From: Prototheca cutis
Taxonomy: Eukaryota; Chlorophyta; Trebouxiophyceae; Chlorellales; Chlorellaceae
Direction: 5' to 3'
Assembly: GCA_002897115.2 (NCBI GenBank)
Contig: BCIH01000005.1
Coordinates: forward strand, 1,036,683 to 1,100,682
Length of the DNA: 64,000 nt
In this document: positions 33,621 through 50,775 of the stretch, piece by piece
Numbering within the stretch: the stretch's first letter is position 1
How the letters are laid out: each line of letters starts with the position of its first letter
Position numbers and translations under genes: made by a program
The notes under the pieces: model-generated
What the model was told of the DNA's origin: nothing
What the model saw: the letters and a program-made list of their open reading frames with translations, nothing else
Database searches by the model: none

Positions 33621-36600
33621 GGGGAGGAGTTTGTGGGTTCCAGGACGAGGCGTCCTCTGCCTTTGGTTTTCTTTTTGAACAAGGGGATGGTGGTAACACC
33701 TCCTGCTGCATGTCTCCATGTGCAAAAATTGTCAGTCTGTNCCCTCCACTCATTCCAGCACCCTTTCCACCTTTCATCACCGCAGGCGAGGTTCGCCGAG
33801 TCGGCTGCAAGATTTCGAGGCGGAACTGATGCGGACAGGGGACATCGGCGATAGCCCGCTCCTGGGTGCCATCTCCCTGACCCAAACAGAGGGTATAGAT
33901 GAACGAGGGCTGTGCTGCCACGGAGCTGGCCTCTGCATGCTGCCGTGTGGGATACTGGGAACGATGCTGCTGGTTACGGGAGCTCATCAGCAACCGCCCC
34001 TGACGCACAGTCCTCTTTTCCCCTCGTGCCCGCACAGGCCTCCGGACGGTGGGCTTTGCAGTGGTTGACCCCAGCGCACGCGCACTGCGGACGGTGGAGT
34101 TTACGGACGATGAGCACTTTTGCACGCTGGAGGCCGCGGTGGTGCAGTGCGGCATCAAGGAGTGCGCNGTTGTCAAGGCAGGTTTTGCTGGGTGGGTGGG
34201 TCATGGCCGGGCCCGTGGCATGGAGGCTTGCCTGCCTTCCTGTGACGACCCGGTCCTTCTCCACATGCATTTTCCATACAAAATGCTTCCAATCCACCTC
34301 AAATGCCCTCACAACTCAATCAATAAATCAACAGGACGTAGCAGCGCCAGAGACAGGCACGGCATCGAGCCTGGATGCTCACAGGCTGTTGGACGTTCTG
34401 TCCCGCTGCGGCGTGTCGGCGGCTCCCCGGCCACGTGCCGTGTTCTCCACCAAGAATCTGGAGCAGGACTTGGCGCGGCTGCTGCCGGCGGGTGGGCTGG
34501 CGCAAGTCTGGCACCTGCTGGAGCCGGGGCAGGCGGCGGCCGCGACGGCCGCCGTGCTTTCTTTTGCCGAGCTCCTCGCCGACGCCAGCGGTCACGGCAG
34601 GTTCTCGCTGGCACTGCTGGAGTTGGGCAAATTTATGCGGCTGGATGCTGCGGCACAGCGCGCGCTCACTGTGTTTCGAGGGCGCGGCGAAGCCACCGAT
34701 TCTTTCTCCCTGTTTGGACTCCTGAACAAGAACAAGACGGCCATGGGCAAGCGTCTGCTCAGGGTGCGTGCGTTTTCTGTGCGTTTGGGGGGTTAATATT
34801 GTGTTCGCTGTTTTGGGTTAGGTCACAGAAGCCGGCCGCTCTCTTAGGGACGAATCCATCTGCCCCTTCCTGCTTTCAAAAAAAAAAAAACCAGGCCTGG
34901 CTGAAGCAGCCGCTGTTAGATATGTCTGAGCTTTGTCGGCGGCAAAACATCGTGGAGGCGCTGGTCTGCGATGCAGACCTGCGCCAGGCCCTGCAGCAAC
35001 TCCACCTCCGCGGTACGTGGGTGTGTGTTGGCGGGGTGGGGTGGGGTGGGGGGGGNGGGTTGGTAGCCGGCCCCATTCTTGCTACGCCAGACTCCATCAG
35101 CAATACAAGAAGGATACCTGGGATATGCAGAACCTCCCTCCTTCCTTCCCGACTATGCAGGCATGCCAGATCTGGAGGCACTGGGCAGGAAGCTGGAACG
35201 TGGTCGAGCGAGCCTGAGCGACCTGTGCCAGATGTACCGCGCCTCCTCGCGCCTGCCCATGGTCGAGGCAGCGCTGAGGGCTCACGAGGGCGAACATGCC
35301 GCGCTCCTGATCGAGCAGTGAGTTATTTGTCTGTCCTTGACATTGGCGGGATATTGGGTGTGTCTGCCTCTGGAAAGAGCAGACGGAAATGTGCTTCCTT
35401 GTGGGGGCCGTCGAACCAGAGACAGGCATATAACAACAATGGAGCGGATGTCTGGAGACTTTGATTTTCTGACAGCCACACCGTTCCCCCCTTTTTCAAA
35501 ACACACATCCACAATTGTTTTGATCCAGGTTTGCGGATCGCTTGGCGGAGGTGCATGACGGGGATCACCTGGCTCGCTTTGAGGCCCTGCTGGAGACCGC
35601 GATTGACCTCGACCGCATCCCAGACGAATACGTGATTGCCGCCACCTATGACCAGGTACCATGGTGGCAGTTTTAGAAAGGGAGGGGTTGGTTGGAGGGG
35701 TTGGGTACAATGTTGGACCACCACTGGGTCCTTGGGGACCGGGGAGAGCCATCTCATCAGGAAGAAGACATGTGACCCGCACACACGGCCCCCCGGCCCC
35801 CCCTGGGCACGCGCACTCCAACACAACGCAGGGACTGCAAGCCATCGAGTCTGAAAAAGTGGCACTGGAACGGTCCATCAAGGACCTGGCCCTCGAGGCG
35901 GCGAGCGACTTGGGTTTGACCTTGGACAAGAACATCAAGTGCGATGTTTGGGTGATTTGTTATTCTTTTAGTCGTGTTTTGAGTGGGTGGACCCTGCTAG
36001 CCCCGGTGTCTGTCATTGGCTTGATGTTCGGCGCTCCTGGAAGCAGCCCTTTCCACACCAATTCCTTCCATTCTCTCTCCTCCCCAAGGCTTGAGTGGTA
36101 CAAGTTTGGGAATCAGCGGCTGCGGTGCCTTCGCATCACTGCCAAAGAAGAAAAGTTGGTCCGCAAGAAGCTGCAGGTGCATCACGGGGACTGGCGGCCG
36201 TGCGCAGCATTTTTCATGTTGGTGTATATGACGACGGCCCGATCCCCCTCTCGTCGGCCCCGGAGCCTTAACCGCGCTCCTACCCAGGTCAACCCACCCA
36301 CCCGCCCATCACCAACCACACAAGGCTCGCTACCTGGAGCTGGAGACGCGCAAGGATGGCATCAAGTTCACCAACAAGCCGATCCGAGCAGCGGCCGAGC
36401 AGCTGCAGGCTCTGTCATCCGACTATGACAGCCGGCAGGCAGCGCTTGTGGCACAGGTGCATACAGGCTCCTTTTGTCGGGGACATGTGCTTGCCCGTGG
36501 TTGAATTTTTCCGTCATGAGAACACACACACACATCCACTCAAATGCCAGGTGGTGTCTGTGGCGGCCACGTTTTGCGGCGTGTGGGAGCAGGCCCGGGT

Positions 36601-38348
36601 GGTCCTTGCGGAGCTCGACGTGCTTTCTTCTTTTGCTGACGTGGCGGTGTCTGCACCGCGGCCCTACGTCAAGCCTGAACTCCTTGCATCTGATGGTGGG
36701 TTTTTTTCTCCCTGCGGGGTACTGGAGGCTTGTTGTTGTTTCGAGCCGCAGTGCCGAGTGAGTTGGGTTTTAGGGAGATGCGCAGGGTCGCTGAGACCGA
36801 CTGCTCAGCATGCCCTTGCCCATGCCCCCCCCCAAAAAAATAAAAATACAAATAAAATGAAAGCCTGACGACCAACTCTAAGACAACACTGTCACCTGCA
36901 CGCTGGCTCTCCTGTGCAGCCGGGACACTGGTCCTGCGTGGCTGCCGGCACCCCTGTGTGGAGCTGCAGCAGGGTGTGGAGTTTATTCCCAATGACTGCG
37001 TGATGGAGCGTGGCAGTTCCTGGTTCCAAATCGTCACGGGGCCCAACATGGGTGGCAAGTCCACCTTTATCCGACAGGTCTTAGGGTTTGGGGGTTCTGT
37101 CCCTGGGCGGGGCTGTCTGTGGAAACAGGGGTGCACGACCGTGCTGAGGATTGGTAGAATGTCCCTCCCCAACCTCACCCTCCAACTCCCTCACAACCCC
37201 AACAGGTGGGCATCTCGGTGCTGCTAGCCCAGGTGGGATCGTTTGTGCCGTGCGACGCGGCGCGGATCCCGGTGCGGGACGCCATCTATGCGCGTGTGGG
37301 CGCCGGCGACTCCCAGGCCCGGGGCGTGTCGACGTTCATGGCCGAGATGCTGGAAAGCGCGGCCATCCTCAAGGGCGCAACGGCTGCAAGCCTGGTCATC
37401 GTGGATGAGCTGGGGCGAGGCACCTCCACCTGGTGTGCTCGTCGTGTTGGGGGGGTGCATGATTTGCTCCTTTTTTGGACGAGTTCGGAGGGTTGTCTGG
37501 TGTCATCCAGCCATTTTCCTGCTCCCTGGCGGATTAATGGAAATAAGAATTCGAAAAAACGCGATCAGACTCTCCGTCTCCCACCAAGCCCACCCCCTAA
37601 CCCTGCCCCCAACCCCGCCAGGGACGGCATGGGCTTGGCTTGGGCCATTTCGGAGCACCTGCTGAAGTGCATAGGCTGCCCCACGCTGTTTGCCACACAT
37701 TTCCATGAGCTCACGGCGCTGGAGGGCCCAGCCGGGGTCAAAAACCTGCACGTCGGCGCGGCCATTGACCCGCGCTCGGGCGCCCTGACCATGCTGTACC
37801 AGGCAAGAGTTTTGCGAGGGTTTGCGACGTGGGAAATGTCTCGTTGGGCAGCGGGCTGTCAAGGCGAAAGGAGGTGCATCCCGTCCCTGCGGAGAAAGGG
37901 CCGGGGCTCAAGGGACGGCACTTTATCTGTGCAAGCCTGCATCCCTTTTGCCTCCCCCTCAACACCCCCCCACAGCCACACGTGTGGTGATAAAAACAGG
38001 GTTCCCCCTCCAAACCCCGAACAGGTTGAGGAGGGTTCGAGTGACAAATCCTTTGGTATCCACGTGGCGGAGTTTGCCAAGTTCCCACCCGCCGTGGTGG
38101 AGGCGGCAAAGAGGAATGCCGCTGCGGCGGCGGCTGCCGCCCCTGGGGGGAGCGAGCCCGAGGCCGAGGCCGACGATGCGCCGCTTGCCGCCAAGCGCGT
38201 GAGGGTCTCGCCCGGCGATGCAGCGCTGAGGGCGGCACTGCTGGATTTTGCGGCACTGCCCCTGGATCCAGATGCGGACGCAGGCGAGGCGGAGCGCGCG
38301 CTGCATGCGTGGCAGGAAAGTGCGGCGGCACTGCTGGGTCAGGCCTGA
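33022..38348 (+). CDS. MSH2: DNA mismatch repair protein MSH2
   Basis: The eukaryotic MutS homologue that pairs with MSH6 or MSH3 to recognise mismatches in the nucleus. It is a gene of more than 15 exons. Exon 1 is 33022-33102 ([12 protein letters not shown]) and exon 2 is 33270-33517 ([18 protein letters not shown]). Next come the connector ([20 protein letters not shown]) and the lever/core, with [38 protein letters not shown], and [20 protein letters not shown]. The clamp and ATPase domains follow. Walker A is [14 protein letters not shown] (37038-37079), and motif III and Walker B are [11 protein letters not shown] and [12 protein letters not shown] (37325-37430). The exon that follows reads [15 protein letters not shown], then [13 protein letters not shown]. 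The C-terminal dimerisation segment has [18 protein letters not shown]. The tail carries an Ala-rich low-complexity insert. Several introns have the G-rich/C-rich ends seen throughout. Confidence 0.96.
33583..33617. repeat. (GT)n microsatellite in an MSH2 intron
   Basis: A TG dinucleotide run of about 35 bases in the intron after MSH2 exon 2 (ends 33517). Confidence 0.95.
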
Positions 38349-38690
38349 GGCGAGCTTGCACGACAGAAGCGTCGTGCGGGGTGCCATATTGTCTAAAGAA
38401 CCAGTGACCAGCCCATGATCTGTGCTATGTGCCTTGCCCAAATGTTGCACATGACCTGTGCGGACTTGTTCTGCCGAATTTTCTCGAGCGCCGTGGTTCA
38501 CGCTGAAAAGGAAGCGCTCACTGGGTCTGGAGGGGAGGACCCTTGATGCCGCAAACATTTTGCGCTTGTGTCGCCTTCCGGTCCCGGGCGGAACGAAGCT
38601 GGGCCTCGGAGGTTATTTTGACGCCCGCCAGGGGGTCTAGAACGTGTTTCAACGTGTCCCCACATTGAGCACGTCCGGCAGAATGAAGCC
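38349..38690. other. Intergenic region between MSH2 and the receptor-like kinase
   Basis: Tandem genes on the + strand. It should hold the MSH2 3' UTR and the kinase promoter. Nothing specific was recognised. Confidence 0.35.
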
Positions 38691-41600
38691 ATGGTAAGGC
38701 CCTGGCCGCTGGTGGCAGTGGTGTTCGCTGCCACCGTGCTGGGTCCCGCATGGGCTGACACGGGCTTTAATGGCACCGCCTATGTGGCGTCGGCCGCTGA
38801 CCTCCTCAAGGCTGGAAACAATGCCTCCGTAGCAGACATTGTCCTCCTCGGTGAGCGGTGGCTTCCCAGGCGAGCGAGCGACTCTGCTCCCCTGGTTCGT
38901 GCCGCAGTTGCGGATGTCGTGAAACTGCTCATGCCGGGCTCCCCTCTTCCATGGCGCAGGCAACATTACTCTTGATCGACAGACATGGCCCAATGGCAGC
39001 TATATAAACCTCGTTGGGCGCCTCCTGACCATTCGATCCAATGGTACGGTCCCTCCTGTGCTCGTCATGGCATGGGGTGCAGTGGCGGCATGCCGGGCCT
39101 GCAACTGATTCCACTGGGCTGGCATGTGCGAGCGCAGCTGGGTGACACACACACGCACACGCACACGAAATCTCCCGCCCAAACCATTGGATGAAAGCAG
39201 GGGCGCTGTCCTTTAACCGCACCACCCGCGTGCTGTCTGGGGTGGAGACTCTGGCGACGTTGGACTGCGGCGGGCTGTGGCCGGTGTTTGCCGTGGGTGC
39301 CGGGGCCAACCTGACGCTGTCGTCGATGCGGATGATTGGCCTGGCATCGCGGTATGCGCCCGGCGTGGCGCAATACCCCTGGCCGCACGTCCTGCAGACG
39401 ACCGACTGGCCGAGCATGTGGGTGCTGACGGGGGGCTCGCTGCGCATGGACGGCCTGGTGCAAGAGGTTCTGCGGACCGACTGCTCCAGCGCAGCGCTGC
39501 AGTCGATGGTGGTGCAGTTCTCCGTCATTTACGGCGTCGTCAATATCGGTGTGTATGCTCCCAACGCCGTCTACACGCTTGGCGGCGACGTGGCGCTCGA
39601 GGTGCAGATGGGCAACGGCAGCAACGTGCCCATCACGGGGGCCTACGCCTACATCTTTCCCGACGCGGTCTTCTCGGTGTGCGAGCTCGACCCGTACGCG
39701 CCAGTGGGAAACTTGTGGCCGCCGCCGCCGCCGCCTCCACCGCCTCCTGGCACGGGGAGCGGCGGCGGCATGCCAGCCTACGCCTGGGCCCTCATCGGCG
39801 TCACCGCTGGTGTGACGGGCATTGCTGCAGGCGCCGCAATACTGGTGTGGCTGCACCGCCGCCGGCGGAGAAGGCGTCTGGGATCCGTGCCGCGCAGCGC
39901 GGCGCGCTTGCCCGGAGCACCCGGCGGCTTGACTGGCGCCGATCGCTGTGTCTGGCGATGGCCGTCGCGTTGCGTACCGTGCTGCTGCCGAGACCGTGAC
40001 GTGCTCGAGTGCAACGACGACGACGTACAGACGAAAAACACCAAGCCAGTCCAGCGACCGACGCCCCTGGAATCAGAGTGGTCTGAGGATGCGTGCGGGG
40101 ATCGCGGCCCAGCGGGCCCCGCTGGAGAGCGCAGCAGTGTCGCCGACCTGGAAAGCATGTTGCCTGAGGCCGAGGCTTCTCCCCGGGGAAACGCGACCCA
40201 GGCGANTGCACAACCAGAGCTCTGGGCACGCACACCAGTGGCATCGGCAACGTCCTCGCGCGGGGTCATTGCCGCCGCTGCCCTTGGTGGCAGCGGCGGC
40301 GGTGTGCCTGTACTGCCCAGCGACTCGGCCTCTGGTGCGTCAGTGCTCGTGCNGCCCGGGTCCCTGGCAAGCGGCCTGGGATCACCCACGCTCCGACCCC
40401 CCGCGCCGTCGCCCGCGCTGTCGGCGCTGCCGCTGGTGGCCACGCGCATGCGCGTCAAGTTTGGCGTGATCGATGACCTGGATCTCGGGGAGTGCGTGGG
40501 CATGGGGGACTACGGCCGTGTGCACCGCGGACGCTGGCGCGGTGTGCCCGTGGCCATCAAGATTGTGCGGGGGTCGCTGGGCGGCAGCGGTGAGGAGGCC
40601 AAGGCCATGTGGGAGGGGCTGCTCAGCGCCAGCCTGCACCACCCAAACGTCGTCACCTGCTACAAGATTGCCCTCGTCGCCACAGGGGGGATGCCGTCCG
40701 TGTCGATATCGAGCGGGGGCGGACCCGAGCCAGCTGCTATCGGAACGTCAATGGAGGCCGCCGCCGCCGCGGCGCAGGAGGCGTCGACAGCAAACCTGGC
40801 CGCGTGCTCGGCCTTCGCGGGCATGGTGAAAGACTTGGCGCCGGCTGCTGCTGCGACTGCAGCGGACACTCGTAGCAGGCCCAACTTGGAAGTTCACACC
40901 AGCTCGGCTGGGACTGGCGGGATCCAAGAGCCGACGGCGCTGGGCCCAGAGGCGCGGAGCCTGTCGCTGTCGGCGATGCTGTCGAGCGATCGACGGGGGG
41001 CGGGGACCGATGGGGGATCACGCCCAGGGGAGCTGCTCGCAACCGCGGCCCAGTTTGCAGCACTGGAGCGACGCCTGCGTGGCTCTAGCTCCGTCCGCCT
41101 GCCGGCTGATGCAGAAGACAGTGCCAGTAGTGATGACCGCAGCGGGGCAGGATCCACATTCCGACCCTCGCCGTTTGCCACACCACTTACCGCTGACGCA
41201 GCGGGGGCAGTGGCAGAGGCGGTCGACGGCGGTGTGGGGGCAGTTGCGGAGATGGCACCGTCAGGCATGACCCGAGTATCACCGCCTCCGTCTGATACGA
41301 GCCCGTCGCCCGCCACGACCCCGGCACGCGGCCCCACCATCCCCTCGCCCGTCGGCGGGGACGGCGTGACATTTTTGGCGTACGAGACGTGGATGGTGCT
41401 GGAGTACTGCGATCGGGGATCGCTGGATGCCGTGCTGCGCCGGCGGCGATTTGTTTCGCCCCGGACGGGCGCGCCGCTGCTGCGGCCCGTGCTGCTCGTG
41501 CTGCGGGACGTCGCACGGGGCATGGCATATCTCCATGCCCTCAACATCGTGCACGGCGACTTGAAGGCCGCGAATGTGCTGCTGAAATCGGCAGAGGGTT

Positions 41601-42190
41601 TGGCGTCGGCCTACGTTGCCAAGATTGCCGACTTTGGGCTGAGCCAGATGCTGGATCCGGGCCAGACGTGGGCGGCGACGATGACCCTGGGCAGCCTGGG
41701 GTACATGCCCCCGGAGGCCATGCGCACGGGCCAGCTGACCAAGGCCACCGACATCTACTCGTTTGGCGTCCTGGCCTGGGAACTGGCCACGGGGGACACG
41801 GCCTTTGCAGGCCTGGATGCCGCCCAAGTGTATTACATGGTCCAGGCCCAAGGGTATAGCTTACCAGATCCGGCCCTGCCTCGAGCGACGAGGAGGAGGG
41901 GGAGTAGGAGTGGGCAGGATGTCCGTGCCAGCGGTGGGCATGGTGACGACGCCAAGCAATCGCCGTCATCGAGTGACGTCGATGCCGACGACCATTGCAC
42001 GCCCGAGCCGCTGGCAGCGCTCATCCGCGAGTGCCTGGCGCGAGACGTGACGGCGCGGCCGGACTTTGATGAGTGCGCGGCCCGCATCGAAGCCATGATC
42101 CCACTGCTCCTGCTTGGCGGCAGTGGGGCTGGTGGCATGCAGGGGGCCGGTGGTCCGGCCGTCGCCAGCCCGACGGCTGCCGATGCTTGA
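38691..42190 (+). CDS. Receptor-like transmembrane protein kinase (TKL type) with a large insertion in the kinase domain
   Basis: The start (MVRPWPLVAVVFAATVLGPA) is a signal peptide. Exons 38691-38850, about 38959-39042 and 39186 onward encode an extracellular region with N-glycosylation-type sites (GNITLD, NGSY, GANLTL) and no named domain. A Pro-rich stalk (about 39718-39755) leads to one membrane span, ALIGVTAGVTGIAAGAAILV (about 39787), and an Arg-rich stop-transfer. A long low-complexity linker precedes the kinase. Kinase motifs: GMGDYGRVHRG (P-loop, about 40500), VAIKIV (Lys about 40560), MVLEYCDRGSLD (41395), and HGDLKAANVLL (41554; HGD in place of HRD). DFGLSQ (41629), GSLGYMPPEA and DIYSFGVLAWEL follow. 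About 225 residues of disordered sequence (40690-41365) separate the N-lobe helix region from the hinge. Catalytic Lys, Asp and DFG are present, so activity is plausible. The ligand is unknown. Confidence 0.85.
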
Positions 42191-42348
42191 TAAGACGCAG
42201 CGACTCCGGACTCAAGCGGTCGATGACCGCCGTTTGGACGCCCGAAGACACCCATCTTCGCTGGATAAGAGGTCCCCCCTGCACCATGAGCAAGGGGATC
42301 CACGCATTCGTTTGCTGGCGCGGGGAAGGAGGGGGTTGATGGTCGCGA

Positions 42349-42383
<35 letters not shown>

Positions 42384-43741
42384 ACGATGCACTGTCGGGT
42401 ATTCTTTGCGCGGCCGCGCTGCGCCTGCTGCCCCGTGCCCGACTGGCTGCAGGCTTTGAACTGCAACAGCAGTCGACGTGATGAGCAGGCCGGCGCACGC
42501 CACTTGTTTGTTTTCATACCAACTTTCTTGAACTGCACTCTCTGGATTGGGAAGACAAAGGAGGGCGTCATCAATGGTGGGCCCCCGTTGTTTGTCCCGG
42601 CCTGTCTGAGAGCCTCGCGCCCCAAGGCCTTGGCTGATGCCCTGCCATCCCTTGTGACTCGGCCGGCAGCCCCGGGCTGCCGGCCGGGGGCAGCATGCTT
42701 TCTTCCGTCTATACGTGCTTCCTCCTGCGCGCGCTCCTTTCTTCCGCTCGTAACTTACCTTTGGTGCTCTGCCTGTGCACACGCACACTTCGGCATGCTT
42801 GCATGTGCTTGTGCAAGCACGTTACATTGCATTGAGTTGGGCTGGCACTGGGCAGCGATGCCTCCAGGCCCGCTGGCAGCTCTGTTGACTCCAATTTTCT
42901 TGATGGCCTTGCATTGGTACTTTTTTCCCTTCTGTGCCGCCACAGCGGCATTTCACCGGGTCCTTGTACAAGGAGTCACAACTTGGGCGGCCGCCGTGCA
43001 CCATGTGCCGCTGGACAGCCCGCCAGTGGCTAACCGGGCCATCTGACGCGCCCAGGAGCCGTCTCTCACCGACAGTGAGACTGGAGCGTCCAGGCATGCC
43101 GGAGCACGAAAACCTATGCTTCAATGCTCCCTTTGAAACTTGCTGGTGCAGAGTTCTCGACATGGTCGTGTGGCACCAGATGGCACCCGGCCTTTACTGC
43201 CCTGCGGCCCTAGCCACCACCACCCGACCACCAGAGTTCCCTTGGCCTGGCCTGTTAACGAAACAATTGCATGGTGCATGCAGGATGTGTAGGAGGCCGT
43301 CGTGGATTGGGTAACAAGGACTGGACTCTGCCTGTGGACCTTCCTTTCAGTGGCCACATGGTCCTGGGGCCTCGGGTCCGAATGCGATCAATTGATGTCT
43401 TGTTGTGGGACGGCTTATGGCCACAATGGCAAGGCGCCTCCTTCATGTCGATATGCACACATCCTTCAGTGTGGATACGTCGAGTTTGATAAAGGGATAG
43501 TCGAGGCCACTGCGGTCTGCTCGTTAGAAAAGAAGCTTCCAGTCGTGGTCCGCGAGCCTCTCCATTGCCCAGATCTTGACCTGCCATCAGCAGGCAAATG
43601 CGCTGCGAGCCAGCCCTGCCAACGACACAGGGGCTGTGACATCGATCCACCATGTGCATGAACGTATGATACGAATAGTTTGATGCTGAGATCGCTGCGA
43701 CGCTGGGCGCGTCACAGGCTGCAGATGGGCTCCCTAGGTGG
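42191..43741. other. Region between the kinase and MSH1 without a recognised gene
   Basis: About 1.5 kb, including a 33-base poly-C run. Open frames overlap on both strands, for instance a Cys-containing minus-strand frame around 42755-42943. None shows a family pattern or consistent splice signals. It could hold long UTRs, non-coding RNA or an unrecognised gene. Confidence 0.3.
42351..42383. repeat. Poly-C run (33 C)
   Basis: A pure C homopolymer about 160 bases after the kinase stop codon, probably in its 3' UTR or the intergenic region. Confidence 0.95.
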
Positions 43742-50310
<6,569 letters not shown>

Positions 50311-50775
50311 AATCCGTGTGATGATGCTTTATTTGGCTCGCGTATTTCGCTGCCCAGTACCCTCAAGCGATCCGCGGCGCTGCTGCTGGCTGAGCTGGTT
50401 GCATTATTTTTGCCCTGCATGGTACAATGATCTACTGCTTGAGAACCACCCGGGCATTGGATCGCTACAAAACTTATGTGGCGCTTCAGCATGAGGAGTG
50501 CAGGCCGGCATTTCAAACGGAGAACGGGGAAGCAGTCCAACACAAACAAATGCACCGCATGGCTTGCGTCGCTAGACTGATGACCATCATCATCATCCAC
50601 AGGCACAGCCCATCCTCAGTCTGCTGCCGTGCATAGCGCCATACGACTCTGCCCCGCGCCGCCAGCGGCGCCTGTTTGTCAAAATTGGGTCGGCCCCACC
50701 TTGAGCTCCAGTTTGGCGGGGGTTGTGGGGCTCTTCCCACCTTTCCTCCCCCAATAAACGAAAGGACAAACCGCT
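50311..50775. other. Convergent 3' intergenic region
   Basis: It lies between the stops of MSH1 (+) and the multifunctional protein (-). An AATAAA occurs at about 50754-50759 on the + strand. No gene was recognised. Confidence 0.35.

Noticed and set aside
33482..33682. Frame with Thr-His repeats
   Set aside because: Translation of the GT/CA microsatellite in an MSH2 intron.
39778..41969. Several 100-240 codon minus-strand frames across the kinase gene
   Set aside because: They overlap conserved kinase motifs on the + strand and show only low-complexity Arg/Ser/Pro sequence.
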